Positions 22,952-32,656 of a DNA stretch of 33,651 nucleotides are shown piece by piece; within the stretch, counting starts at the first letter, position 1; each line of letters starts with the position of its first letter. Origin of the DNA: Bacteroidales bacterium (GTDB lineage: Bacteria > Bacteroidota > Bacteroidia > Bacteroidales > JAFGUD01). Below the pieces are notes generated by a model. That model saw only the letters and a list, made by a program, of their open reading frames with translations, was not told the DNA's origin and did not search any database. The stretch covers positions 1 to 33,651 of the forward strand of contig JAFGUD010000315.1 in the NCBI GenBank assembly GCA_016938685.1, written 5' to 3'. The translations under genes were made by a program, and so were the position numbers.

Positions 22952-25714
22952 TTATTCTAAAACCAATTTTTTAAATACATTCCCTTTTTCTGTTGAAAGT
23001 TTAATAAAATAAACTCCTTCTGATTGCGAAGACAAATCAATTTCAGATACTTCTGAAACAATTTCTATTTGCTTCACAATTGTACCATTTACACTGAAAA
23101 TGGTTATTTCTCCAACGTTAGAATTAGTTTTTACATAAATCAATCCGGTTGAAGGATTTGGATAAACTGAAAGCTCTTCTATTATATCATTTAGACTGAC
23201 AAATTTACTTAGATAAACAACTTCAATAATATCATTATCAACTAATACTTTTCCTGTTTTTGTAACATAACCACTTGCATAAATTGTGTATATGATACTA
23301 TCCCCTGAATCTGAAACATCACTAAAAACACATTCTCCATCAACATCAGTTTGCAAAGTTCCATAGCCATTTAGGCTGACATATGCATTTTCAATTGGCA
23401 CTTCTCCTTCTTTTACAACAAAAGTCACGTCATAAGAAACTGTTGGAGTTAAATAAACCGTTTTTGAAATATTTTGGTCAACTAAAACCTTCCCTGCTTC
23501 TGACAAATAACCAACTGCAGAAACATTGTAAGACAAACTATCGCCGGATTCTACAACATCATTAAAAACACATTGCCCACTAGAATTAGTTTGTAGAGTA
23601 CCATAACCAACCAAATTCACATTTGCACTTTGAATTGGAGTGACATCTTCTAAAACCGTAAAAGTTACACTGTAAGTTGTAATTTCAACCATTGGCAATT
23701 CAATATAATCTACCCAGCCACAATCACTACCTGAAGAAGTATTTTGATCTTTATCATAAGTCCATTTAAAAGTATGCGAGCCGGCAGTAATAGGATATGA
23801 CTCCAAAGACCAATCGTTTTGGCCTGACCACGAATCTTGTTCTACATTATCAATATAAAAAGTAAGAAAATCATAATTAGCTTCGGAAGAAACTTTTTTG
23901 TAAAAACTAATACTCCCTGATTCTGTTGTTGCTGTAAGAATCATAGTACTGCTTTCCTCATCATAAATATCTCCTGATTCCATACTATGTGTGCCTTCAT
24001 AAGCCTCGTTTGTGGATAAAAACCAATTTGCATTACCACTAAAAGTTATTTCAGTTGGAATTCCTTCTTCAAAAGTAATAGCTTCTGTTGGTAAAAGTGC
24101 AAAGTCAACAACACTGTTGTTTTCATCAATTGTTTCAGTAATAGTTTGCATCGCATAACCTGCTTTATAAACAGAAATATCATACTCATTTTCGGCAATA
24201 GTTATAGAATATACACCACTGGCATTAGTTGTAACAGAACCATAAGAAGTTCCGGGCAAACTAATAGTTGCTCCTTGAATAGGTTGACTATTAGTTGCGT
24301 CAATTACTGTTCCGGTAAGAGTTACCTGAGGAGCAAGAAGCAAAACCACATTTTTTATTGTAGTTGTTTCCCAATCGGCAACAGTCACTGAATGTGTTTG
24401 AGAAATATAACCTTCGCTTGAATAAGTAACATTGTAAGTTCCAGGTTCTATTGGACGATAGTAATCTCCAATTTCAGGATCTGTATATACTTCAGAATTA
24501 TCTTGGTCATGGGAAGAAATCTCAATTTTAGCATTAAGTGGATTTCCATTAATATTTTTAACAGTTCCGTTAAATCCATAACTGCATTCTTCGATATAAC
24601 CTAACATTGCATCTCTATTATAAATCCAATGATTTTGCAAAGAATCAGAATTTAACATTTTATCCATTGATAATTCTAAAGTAACTTCTCTACAATATTT
24701 AAAAAAGCCCATATTATCTTGTCGGCTACCATCTACCACATACCAATCTCCTCCATGAGTAACGCCATTATCATATCCATCCAAGTATGTAGACGGTGCA
24801 TTTAAATGAACTTCATCAGCGTAATTGTGAGAAACATGGTCCCACCAATTATGATCTGGATGTTTTTTTGTGCTAGAAAGCCAACTATCCCACGGGTAAT
24901 TAACAACTTCTTCTCCACTATGTGAATTTGCAGACATTACAAAATGATTAGATTCAGCAAATGCTATTTGCATTTGAATTTCAAGTTGATTCTGGCCACT
25001 AGGGCTCTGATAATTAGGGGAAGGAAAATTTCTATTTAAATCAATCCCATTTGCATTGCCCCGCGTTGCCCCACTAACTGTATTATCTCCTCCGGCATAA
25101 GTTCCATCAGGATTAGAATAAGGATTTATCCATATTTCATAATTATCAACTAGATTAGTAACTCTTGAAATACTTCCATAGTTGGATAAAAGATAATCTA
25201 TTAATCTCAAAAAAAGCAAGCCTCCAACTAATTCATCTCCATGCATTTGTCCAGTATAGTAAAATTCAGGTTCTTGTTCTTCAACATCTGGATTGTCTGT
25301 TATCTTTAAAACAAGTACAGACCTACCTTCAACCGTAGTCCCTATTGTTTCAAGTCTGCAAATATCGGGGTAGTTAGTAGCAAAATTATTCATCATTTGT
25401 AAATATACACTATGTGTTGGATACCTGTCCCAACCAGACATTTGTGCAGTTGTTGTAGCCATGTTTAGGACTTTTCCTTCGGCAGGATGAGGAAGTAACT
25501 CAAAATGATACCCAAGAGTCTTAAAATCCTCCATGTTTTTATCTCCATAGATATAGGCTGTAACATGATTATCTTTATAATTATCAACACTAACGTATTT
25601 TGGCAGCTTACTAATTTCTTCCTTGTTTTTCACATCAAAACTAATAATATATTGTTGTGAAAAAGCATGAAAAGAAATAAAAATAACGACTAATAAAAAA
25701 AATGTTCGTTTCAT
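22952..25714 (-). CDS. Secreted M14 zinc carboxypeptidase with type IX sorting tail
   Basis: This 920-aa exported metallopeptidase has a signal peptide (about 1-20). The M14 catalytic domain lies near 95-375, with zinc ligands His158 and Glu161 (MHGDE) and His265 (SANSHSGEE), the substrate-binding NPDGT (201-205) and DLNRNF (225-230), and catalytic Glu347 (TLELS). Two carboxypeptidase-regulatory-like Ig domains follow at about 380-545. A beta-sandwich region (about 555-690) comes next, then two tandem homologous domains of about 80 residues, each with a GYGTLQT...G.CVF motif. The type IX C-terminal sorting domain (VYPNPSTG...) closes the protein. It probably degrades proteins at the cell surface or outside. 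A downstream hairpin and a -7 box at 25746-25753 mark it as a single gene. Confidence 0.94.
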   Translation of the reverse strand: MKRTFFLLVVIFISFHAFSQQYIISFDVKNKEEISKLPKYVSVDNYKDNHVTAYIYGDKNMEDFKTLGYHFELLPHPAEGKVLNMATTTAQMSGWDRYPTHSVYLQMMNNFATNYPDICRLETIGTTVEGRSVLVLKITDNPDVEEQEPEFYYTGQMHGDELVGGLLFLRLIDYLLSNYGSISRVTNLVDNYEIWINPYSNPDGTYAGGDNTVSGATRGNANGIDLNRNFPSPNYQSPSGQNQLEIQMQIAFAESNHFVMSANSHSGEEVVNYPWDSWLSSTKKHPDHNWWDHVSHNYADEVHLNAPSTYLDGYDNGVTHGGDWYVVDGSRQDNMGFFKYCREVTLELSMDKMLNSDSLQNHWIYNRDAMLGYIEECSYGFNGTVKNINGNPLNAKIEISSHDQDNSEVYTDPEIGDYYRPIEPGTYNVTYSSEGYISQTHSVTVADWETTTIKNVVLLLAPQVTLTGTVIDATNSQPIQGATISLPGTSYGSVTTNASGVYSITIAENEYDISVYKAGYAMQTITETIDENNSVVDFALLPTEAITFEEGIPTEITFSGNANWFLSTNEAYEGTHSMESGDIYDEESSTMILTATTESGSISFYKKVSSEANYDFLTFYIDNVEQDSWSGQNDWSLESYPITAGSHTFKWTYDKDQNTSSGSDCGWVDYIELPMVEITTYSVTFTVLEDVTPIQSANVNLVGYGTLQTNSSGQCVFNDVVESGDSLSYNVSAVGYLSEAGKVLVDQNISKTVYLTPTVSYDVTFVVKEGEVPIENAYVSLNGYGTLQTDVDGECVFSDVSDSGDSIIYTIYASGYVTKTGKVLVDNDIIEVVYLSKFVSLNDIIEELSVYPNPSTGLIYVKTNSNVGEITIFSVNGTIVKQIEIVSEVSEIDLSSQSEGVYFIKLSTEKGNVFKKLVLE

Positions 25715-25745
25715 TTTCGGTTTATGTTTTTTGTTTTATAAAAAT

Positions 25746-25753
25746 CAAAATTA
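25746..25753 (-). promoter_or_regulatory. TAnnTTTG -7 box for the M14 peptidase gene
   Basis: On the minus strand it reads TAATTTTG, an exact match, 31 bases before the start codon. No convincing -33 box was found. Confidence 0.5.
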
Positions 25754-25803
25754 GTACTTTTCTCTATTTAGAGATAAATTTTAAACTAAAAGTTGCAAAA
25801 TAG

Positions 25804-25834
25804 CTTGTTCAATAAAAATATAAATTTACATTTG
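25804..25834 (+). promoter_or_regulatory. Promoter of the YitT-family gene
   Basis: TACATTTG (25827-25834) is an exact -7 box. CTTG at 25804-25807, one base off the TTTG -33 element, lies 19 nt upstream, the expected spacing. The start codon is 52 nt downstream. Confidence 0.55.
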
Positions 25835-25886
25835 CGCCTTGAAAAAAAACAACATCTAAACATAACCAACTAATCAACAAATAGTT

Positions 25887-26795
25887 ATGAAAATCATTAC
25901 AAAAGAAAAACTATTCACAAAAGAATGGTTTTTAGCTTACGGTTTAATTTTAATTGGAGCTTTTATTATGGCTTCGGGATTTGTGTTTTTTATATCTCCA
26001 TATAAATTTGCTCCCGGTGGTGTTTACGGTATTTCTATTGTACTTCACCATTTAACAATTGGCAAACTATCTTTTTTGCCTGATGGTTTACCTATCGGTA
26101 TGACAGCTCTTGCAATGGATATTCCGTTGACAATTATCGGAACTAAAATATTAGGACCTAGATTTGGGACAAAAACTGTTGTTGGCTTTGTTTCACTGGC
26201 AATCTTTACTGATGTGCTTGAAAAATTATGGGGAAATACACCTTTAGTAGAAAATCAACCATTATTATCTGCCATATACGGAGGAGTATTAGTTGGATTA
26301 GGACTAGGTTTGGTATTCCGTTCCAGAGCAACTTCGGGCGGGAGCGACATTATAGCCATGATTATAGAAAAATACACAAAAATGCCTTTGGGACAACTGA
26401 TGATAATTGTTGATGGAGCAATTGTTATGCTAACAATTCTGGCATTTAAGGATTGGAGTTTGCCATTATTATCGTTGATTATTATTTTCATTACCGGAAA
26501 ATTAATAGATTTAGTTCTTCAAGGAGCAAGTTACAACAAAGCAATAATGATTATTTCCGAAAAATATGACAAAATTAAAGAAACTATAATTGAGGATATA
26601 GACAGAGGAGGAACAATAATTCCGGCAAAAGGTATGTTTAAAGACGACGATAAACAAATAGTTTTCAGCGTTTTAACTCGTCGCGAAGTTGAAGTTCTAA
26701 AAGATTACGTCAGAAAAATAGACGAAAAAGCTTTTGTTATTATTTTTAATGCAAGCGAAATTTTGGGAAGAGGATTTAAGTCCTGGTCAAACTAA
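25887..26795 (+). CDS. YitT family membrane protein
   Basis: This 302-aa inner-membrane protein of unknown biochemical role belongs to the YitT/DUF2179 family. About five to six hydrophobic segments lie between residues 15 and 210, with typical PYKFAPGGVYGIS (near 45) and RSRATSGGSDIIA (near 148) family stretches. Residues about 215-300 form the soluble DUF2179 domain, with DRGGTIIPAKGMF and a closing NASEILGRGFK. The length is usual for the family. It has its own promoter; a short low-complexity repeat follows before the next operon. Confidence 0.9.
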   Translation: MKIITKEKLFTKEWFLAYGLILIGAFIMASGFVFFISPYKFAPGGVYGISIVLHHLTIGKLSFLPDGLPIGMTALAMDIPLTIIGTKILGPRFGTKTVVGFVSLAIFTDVLEKLWGNTPLVENQPLLSAIYGGVLVGLGLGLVFRSRATSGGSDIIAMIIEKYTKMPLGQLMIIVDGAIVMLTILAFKDWSLPLLSLIIIFITGKLIDLVLQGASYNKAIMIISEKYDKIKETIIEDIDRGGTIIPAKGMFKDDDKQIVFSVLTRREVEVLKDYVRKIDEKAFVIIFNASEILGRGFKSWSN

Positions 26796-26855
26796 TTTGA
26801 TGATTTGATGATTTGATAAAGAGATAATTTGAGAATTTTGAGATTTGCAGATTTT
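26796..26855. repeat. Degenerate TTTGATGA direct repeats
   Basis: Immediately after the YitT stop, TTTGATGA occurs twice (26796-26811). TTTGATAA (26812-26819) follows, then decaying ATTTGAGA/TTTGCAGA-like units. It is a short simple-sequence array that overlaps the promoter of the next operon. Confidence 0.65.
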
Positions 26856-26868
26856 TTAATTATTTTTG
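26837..26868 (+). promoter_or_regulatory. Promoter of the yccF-ZIP-SNF2 operon
   Basis: TTTG at 26837-26840 is followed after 20 nt by TATTTTTG at 26861-26868. Both are exact matches to the Bacteroidota -33 and -7 elements with the right spacing. The yccF start is 72 nt downstream. Confidence 0.6.
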
Positions 26869-26940
26869 AACATCTTTTTTACAAAGTATTGATAGTTTTG
26901 TTGTGTTTGTTTCTTTACTTTTATTACCAAAAAAACAATT

Positions 26941-27327
26941 ATGAAAATATTAGGAAATATTCTTTGGCTATTATTAGGAGGACTTGCTTCTGCGTTGGGC
27001 TATTTTGCTGCAAGTTTGATACTTGCCATTACAATAATAGGAATTCCTTTTGCTGTCCAAACCATCAAAATTGGAGTAATGACACTTTGGCCTTTCGGTA
27101 GTGACATCGTAACAGATTCAGAGTCAGATGGAGTTTTGGCATTCATAATGAATATAATTTGGATAATAATTGCCGGATTCTGGCTATTTTTAATGCACTT
27201 GGTATTTGGACTTATTCTATCAATTACGATAATTGGTTTGCCGTTTGGGGTACAACATTTTAAACTAGCAAAAATATCTCTTGTACCATTCGGGAAAAGA
27301 ATAGTAAATAAACAAATAACAGGTTGA
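26941..27327 (+). CDS. yccF: YccF domain-containing inner-membrane protein
   Basis: This 128-aa protein has two copies of the YccF hydrophobic repeat. Each copy has a glycine-rich membrane segment followed by a short basic linker: AITIIGIPFAVQTIKIGVMTLWPFG (about 29-53) and SITIIGLPFGVQHFKLAKISLVPFG (about 94-118). Function is unknown in the family. It is the first gene of a tightly packed operon; its stop lies two bases before the ATG of the ZIP gene. The family assignment is strong. Confidence 0.92.
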   Translation: MKILGNILWLLLGGLASALGYFAASLILAITIIGIPFAVQTIKIGVMTLWPFGSDIVTDSESDGVLAFIMNIIWIIIAGFWLFLMHLVFGLILSITIIGLPFGVQHFKLAKISLVPFGKRIVNKQITG

Positions 27328-27329
27328 TT

Positions 27330-28058
27330 ATGAGCGAATTTTGGTTAATCATTATTTTAATTTTTATAGGACAAACAGTTGGTGCAACTTTGGGGCTAAT
27401 TGGGAAACCACGCCCAAAAGTATTACTTGGGTCTTTGGCTTTTGCTGCTGCAATGATGATAAGTTTATCACTTTTTGAGCTTGTTCCCGCTGCGTTAGAA
27501 TTTGCATCGAGACCAATAATAATGATTAGTTTTTTTGGTGGTGTTTTAATAATGTTAGGAGTAGACAGGGTTTTGCCTCATATAAATCCTGAACTTATGA
27601 AAAAGGAAAAACCATCAGTTAAACGTAGCGTTGCAATGTTGGTTATAGGCATTGCTTTGCACAATATTCCCGAAGGACTCGCAATTGGAATAGGTTTTAA
27701 AGTTGCTCCCATTTCAGGAATCGTAATTGCAACCGGAATCGCATTGCAAGATATTCCTGAAAATATTGCTACAATAATTCCACTATATGCACTAACCGGA
27801 AATAGATTAAAGTCATTTTTAATAATGTTTTCTACTGTTTTATTTGAATTTGTGGGCTTTATTATTGGATATTACGCTTTAAAAGGAATTTCAGAAGAAT
27901 ATTTAGGAATGGCACTTGCTGCGGCTGCAGGTTTTATGACATATATTTCAGTAGAAGAGCTTTTACCAGCCTCTGACATGAAAAACAATCCGAAACCTGC
28001 TACAATTGGCTTCATTCTTGGTACACTAGCAGTATTAGTATTGTTATTTTTAGAATAA
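27330..28058 (+). CDS. ZIP-family divalent metal transporter
   Basis: This 242-aa inner-membrane protein is related to the GufA/ZupT-type ZIP transporters for zinc and other divalent metals. About seven to eight hydrophobic segments are visible. The TM4 metal motif is HNIPEG (111-116). The TM5 motif, usually HEIPE/H, reads QDIPEN (140-145), so the His metal ligand is replaced by Gln while Asp141 and Glu144 remain. An in-frame TTG two codons upstream overlaps the yccF stop; the ATG at 27330 is the better start. It is followed 5 nt later by the SNF2 gene. Confidence 0.88.
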   Translation: MSEFWLIIILIFIGQTVGATLGLIGKPRPKVLLGSLAFAAAMMISLSLFELVPAALEFASRPIIMISFFGGVLIMLGVDRVLPHINPELMKKEKPSVKRSVAMLVIGIALHNIPEGLAIGIGFKVAPISGIVIATGIALQDIPENIATIIPLYALTGNRLKSFLIMFSTVLFEFVGFIIGYYALKGISEEYLGMALAAAAGFMTYISVEELLPASDMKNNPKPATIGFILGTLAVLVLLFLE

Positions 28059-28063
28059 AAAAA

Positions 28064-31000
28064 ATGGAAAATATTGAAATAGACAAATTTATCAAAAAAA
28101 ACTCTTATGAAAAAATAAGAATAAGAGGCAAGCAGCTATATAAAACAAACAAAGTACTGGAAATAAACAACAATAACTCTGAAATAAAAGCATTTGTACA
28201 AGGCACTTATCTCTACCAAGTAACCATTAAAACTAATGACGACAAAATTAAAAGTGCGTCATGTAACTGCCCTTATGATTACGGAGGTATTTGTAAACAT
28301 GCCGTTGCTGTTTTGTATAAATTGCAGGAAAACCCGCCTGAAATAGACAATAAATTTAAGAAAAAACACAATTCGTCCGAATGGTTTTTAATAGCAGAAA
28401 ACAACAATTTTTCACTTAAAGAAATTTCAAAATCATTTGCTTTTTCTAATTCAAGATTTCAAAAACTAGAAGTTTCAATTTTAATAGAAAAAGACTTTGT
28501 TAGTTTAAAATTAAAAGATTGGCGTGTTAATAATATTGATTTCAAAATCGAAAATGACAATTTATATACGAAATGTGACTGCCACTTTGAAGAAACTTTA
28601 CTATGTTCCCATCAAATAAATGCTATAAATGCATTAAAAAAAGTCACTGCTGATGATTTTTTCACCGAAATAAAGAGTGAAAACATTCAAAAACTAATTG
28701 AAAAAGAAGCCGAAGAATATGGAATAGCCCAAAATAGTGATATGCTCAATTATTTTGCTCCAAAATTTTCCGACGGAAAAATAATTATTATCCCAACCGA
28801 AAAATTAGATGGTCTGATTTCAAGTAACAAACATGAAAACAATACTTTAAACAGTTTTTTAAAAGATATAGAACAAAAAAAACCTTTTTTGGGACAATCT
28901 AAAACCACATCAGAAGAATTCGAAATCGGATTTTTGTTTAAAAATAAAACATCATATAGAGATTTTTCCTTCACAGAAGTAATACCTTTTACAGGCAAAC
29001 TCAACAAAAAAGGAGATAAACTTATAAATCCACTTAGAGAAATACTAGACAACAGATCCAATAATATTTCTTTTACTTATTTGGACGAAGAAATTTTCAA
29101 AATAGCAAATCAAACAAGTTTTGAAAATCTATCTAATTTTCTTTACAGAAATAATATAGATTTAAGTAATATTGAAGAAATACAAAAACATATCAGTATT
29201 TATTATGAAGATATCTATTCTGAATTATCAAAACTTTTAATTAATAAAAAATTCTTATACTACCAAAACGAAGAATTTTCAAAATCCCCTTTTAAAATTT
29301 CACAAACAAAACCTAAATTATTTTTTGAATTATCAGAGAACGAAGATTTTTTTGAATTTTCATTAAAAGTAAAAATAGAAGATAAAATATTTACAGCTAA
29401 AGAGCTAAAACAACAGTATTTCCCACCTATGCTTCTAGTAATAAAGGGTATGGGATATTTTTTCAACAATAGTCAAGATGATTTATTATTTTTCACTTCT
29501 ATTAATCAAAGTTCTACACTAAAAGCATCAAAAAACAATTTTGATGCACTTTTCAGCAACTACGTAATCCCAATTTCTAGAAAATACGATATTGACATAA
29601 ACCTAAAAACAATAAAATTTGAAGAAAAGATGTCTGTAAAAAAATTAAAACAAATTTACATTTCAGAAGTCTCAAAATTTGTAATTTTCACGCCTATTGT
29701 TCTTTATGATGGCGAATTTCAGGCTAATATTTTAGACAAAGGTAAAATTATGAGCTACTATCATAATAGAATAACATCAATTTTTAGAGAAATCGAATAT
29801 GAAAAAGAATTTCTAACCTTTGTAAAAACACTTCATCCAAATTTTCTTAAACAAACAATGTTAGATTATTATTATTTGACTTTTGAAGAATTTTTGGACA
29901 ATTATTGGTTTTTTGATGCTTTCGAGAAAATAACCGAAGCAGGAATTGAAGTTTTTGGGTTAGACAAACTATCAAAACTTAAATATAATCCAAACAAAGC
30001 CAAAGTAGCAGTACAAATAAAATCGAATATTGATTGGTTTGAAGTAGATGTTAAAGTTGCTTTTGGCGACATAAACGTTTCTCTAAAAGATATTCGTAAA
30101 GCAATTTTAAAAAAAGACAGATATATTAAATTATCAGACGGAACTTTAGGCGTTTTGCCGGAAGAATGGATAGAAAAATTTGAGGCTTATTTTAGACAAG
30201 GCGAAATAAAAAACGAAAAAATAAACGTTTCTAAGCTGAAATTCAATATAATAGAACAACTTTTCAAAGATCAAGACTATTCCGAAATAATAAAAGAAAT
30301 TACAGAAAAAAAGAAAAAACTTAAAGAATTTTCATCAATAAAAAAAATAGAACTACCGGAAAATTTAGAGGGAACATTAAGAGATTATCAGAAAGCAGGA
30401 TATAACTGGCTTAATTTTTTAGAAGAGTTCAAATGGGGCGGAATTCTTGCAGACGATATGGGACTTGGAAAAACAATTCAAGTAATCTCCTTTCTTTTAA
30501 AAACACATTCCCAAAAAAGAAATGCCAGCTTAGTTGTTGTGCCTACTACCCTACTTTTCAATTGGGAAAATGAATTGCAAAAATTTGCACCAACATTAAA
30601 AGTTAATTTCCACTACGGCACAGGTAGAGAATCAGAAAAATTAGACATCAAAAACAATGATATAATAATTACAACTTACGGGATAATGACCAGAGACGCT
30701 CAACTATTAAAAAAATATAAATTTTCATATATCATTTTAGACGAATCACAAGCAATAAAAAATCCTGAATCGTTGCGTTTTAAGGCGGCAATGTTATTAA
30801 AAGCCGACAATAAAATTGCGATGACCGGTACACCAATCGAAAACAACACATTTGACCTGTATGCACAAATGGAATTTTTAAATCCCGGATTTCTTGGCAC
30901 AAAAACAATGTTCAAAGAAATGTACTCCGACCCAATTGATAAAGGTCAAAATTCAAAAGTAGCACAAGAATTACAAAAAGTAGTTAATCCATTCATTATC

Positions 31001-31762
31001 AGACGAACAAAAGAACAAGTTGCAACCGAATTACCCGATAAAACCGAAAATTACATGTTTTGCGAAATGGCTGAAAATCAACGAAAAGTTTATGATGCTT
31101 TCAGAAATAAATACCGAAATATGTTGCTAAATAAAATAGACGAAGATGGACTTGGAAAAGCAAAAATATATGTAATCGAAGGCTTAATGAAATTAAGGCA
31201 AATTTGCGATTCGCCTGCAATTTTATCAGACGACGAAGATTACGGAAACGAATCGGTAAAAATAAACGAACTAATAAGACACATAAAAGAAAAAACAGGA
31301 AATCATAAAATTTTAGTATTTTCACAATTCGTAAAAATGCTTTCGCAGATTAAAAATAAACTAAACGACGAAAATATCATTTTTGAATATCTTGATGGAA
31401 AAAGTTCACAGAAACAACGTCAGGAAAGTGTTCAAAATTTTCAGGAAAATGACAAAATACGAGTTTTTCTTATCAGTTTAAAAGCCGGCGGAACAGGAAT
31501 AAATCTAACTTCGGCTGATTATGTTTTTTTGGTTGACCCATGGTGGAATCCGGCAGTTGAAAATCAGGCAATTGACAGAACACACAGAATTGGGCAAGAT
31601 AAAAAAGTTATAGCATACCGAATGATTTGCAAAAACACAATTGAGGAAAAAATCATGAAATATCAGGAACGCAAATTAAAAGTTGCCTCAGACATTATTT
31701 CAACCGAAGAAAATTTTGTAAAACAGCTTAGTAAAGACGATATTAGCGATTTATTTTCATAA
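28064..31762 (+). CDS. SNF2-family DEAD/DEAH helicase with two SWIM-like zinc motifs
   Basis: This 1232-aa nucleic-acid-dependent ATPase is probably a DNA- or RNA-polymerase-associated remodeller like bacterial HepA/RapA relatives. An N-terminal SWIM finger has Cys67, Cys69, Cys77 and His79. A second CxCx7CxH set lies at Cys171, Cys173, Cys181 and His183. A long central region (about 200-750) is of the bacterial SNF2-associated type. The helicase core follows: LRDYQKAGYNWL, motif I DMGLGKT (798-804), motif II DESQ (893-896), MTGTPIENN, and in the C-terminal half LKAGGTGINLTSADYVFLVD and DRTHRIGQ. It sits in the yccF-ZIP-SNF2 operon with 5- and 12-nt gaps. Confidence 0.95.
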   Translation: MENIEIDKFIKKNSYEKIRIRGKQLYKTNKVLEINNNNSEIKAFVQGTYLYQVTIKTNDDKIKSASCNCPYDYGGICKHAVAVLYKLQENPPEIDNKFKKKHNSSEWFLIAENNNFSLKEISKSFAFSNSRFQKLEVSILIEKDFVSLKLKDWRVNNIDFKIENDNLYTKCDCHFEETLLCSHQINAINALKKVTADDFFTEIKSENIQKLIEKEAEEYGIAQNSDMLNYFAPKFSDGKIIIIPTEKLDGLISSNKHENNTLNSFLKDIEQKKPFLGQSKTTSEEFEIGFLFKNKTSYRDFSFTEVIPFTGKLNKKGDKLINPLREILDNRSNNISFTYLDEEIFKIANQTSFENLSNFLYRNNIDLSNIEEIQKHISIYYEDIYSELSKLLINKKFLYYQNEEFSKSPFKISQTKPKLFFELSENEDFFEFSLKVKIEDKIFTAKELKQQYFPPMLLVIKGMGYFFNNSQDDLLFFTSINQSSTLKASKNNFDALFSNYVIPISRKYDIDINLKTIKFEEKMSVKKLKQIYISEVSKFVIFTPIVLYDGEFQANILDKGKIMSYYHNRITSIFREIEYEKEFLTFVKTLHPNFLKQTMLDYYYLTFEEFLDNYWFFDAFEKITEAGIEVFGLDKLSKLKYNPNKAKVAVQIKSNIDWFEVDVKVAFGDINVSLKDIRKAILKKDRYIKLSDGTLGVLPEEWIEKFEAYFRQGEIKNEKINVSKLKFNIIEQLFKDQDYSEIIKEITEKKKKLKEFSSIKKIELPENLEGTLRDYQKAGYNWLNFLEEFKWGGILADDMGLGKTIQVISFLLKTHSQKRNASLVVVPTTLLFNWENELQKFAPTLKVNFHYGTGRESEKLDIKNNDIIITTYGIMTRDAQLLKKYKFSYIILDESQAIKNPESLRFKAAMLLKADNKIAMTGTPIENNTFDLYAQMEFLNPGFLGTKTMFKEMYSDPIDKGQNSKVAQELQKVVNPFIIRRTKEQVATELPDKTENYMFCEMAENQRKVYDAFRNKYRNMLLNKIDEDGLGKAKIYVIEGLMKLRQICDSPAILSDDEDYGNESVKINELIRHIKEKTGNHKILVFSQFVKMLSQIKNKLNDENIIFEYLDGKSSQKQRQESVQNFQENDKIRVFLISLKAGGTGINLTSADYVFLVDPWWNPAVENQAIDRTHRIGQDKKVIAYRMICKNTIEEKIMKYQERKLKVASDIISTEENFVKQLSKDDISDLFS

Positions 31763-31774
31763 ATAATTTCAAAA

Positions 31775-32650
31775 ATGAATAATATTAATTATCAAACACT
31801 CGAAACAAAGCGAAAAGAAATATTAAAACAAAACAAAAAAGGTTTCGTAAAAGGAGCTTTTTATGGCGGAATAATTCTTATTGTTGGCGGAATACTCTCA
31901 GCTTTGTTAGGTTTTATTGGTATCGTTATTATAGTTATTGGTTTATTTGTATTTTTTATAGTTTGGATACTTCAAAACCTTAAAATAAATAAAAAAATAA
32001 GAGCGCAATTATACTCAGAACTCACAAAAACGATAAATCCTGAATTTGAATATTCTTTTGGAGAAAAACAATTGATTTGGGAAATGAGCAATTCGGGATT
32101 TGTACCAAAATCATCAAACAAATTTGTTGACGATGCTTTCAAAATAAAAATAGCCGAAAATGAAGCAATTTTTGGTGAAATAACCGTAAAACATATACAG
32201 GGAAACGATTATTTACATGATTTTATAGGTGTTTTTGGATTCATGAAATTACGCAAAAACTACTCATTTACAGTTATTTATCCTCATGATGAAAGAAAAG
32301 AAGCACTAAGAATAAATTTTTTGGAGAAAAATGCTGATAAATCAAAGTTGAATAAACAAAAAATGTCTTTAAATTCTGAATTTGATAAAATTTATTCAGT
32401 TTGGACAAATAATCCTGGAGAAGCAGAAAAAATATTAAATGAAAATTTAGTCAAATTGCTCACTGAAAAATCCGCAAACCAAAAACTTTTTGTAGCTTTC
32501 AGAGATCAGAAAATGTATCTTGGAATTGACGCTTTTCAACCTTTTAAACTGAACATAAATAAACCTATTACAGAAAAATCCGCTAAAGATTTTTATCTGA
32601 ATTTTAAAAAGGTAACTGATTTATTTTCAAGAATTTATAATTCTTTGTAA
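31775..32650 (+). CDS. DUF3137-like membrane protein
   Basis: This 291-aa protein is of unknown function. A basic N-terminus (1-25) is followed by two closely spaced hydrophobic segments (about 26-66) that probably form a hairpin in the inner membrane. The remaining 220 residues are cytoplasmic-looking. They include an NPEFEYSF...SGFVP...DDAFKIKIAENEAIFGEI region resembling the DUF3137 pattern. The family call is tentative. It starts 12 nt after the SNF2 gene and is probably the last gene of that operon. Only 6 bp separate its stop from that of the convergent TerC-family gene. Confidence 0.7.
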   Translation: MNNINYQTLETKRKEILKQNKKGFVKGAFYGGIILIVGGILSALLGFIGIVIIVIGLFVFFIVWILQNLKINKKIRAQLYSELTKTINPEFEYSFGEKQLIWEMSNSGFVPKSSNKFVDDAFKIKIAENEAIFGEITVKHIQGNDYLHDFIGVFGFMKLRKNYSFTVIYPHDERKEALRINFLEKNADKSKLNKQKMSLNSEFDKIYSVWTNNPGEAEKILNENLVKLLTEKSANQKLFVAFRDQKMYLGIDAFQPFKLNINKPITEKSAKDFYLNFKKVTDLFSRIYNSL

Positions 32651-32656
32651 AACGCT

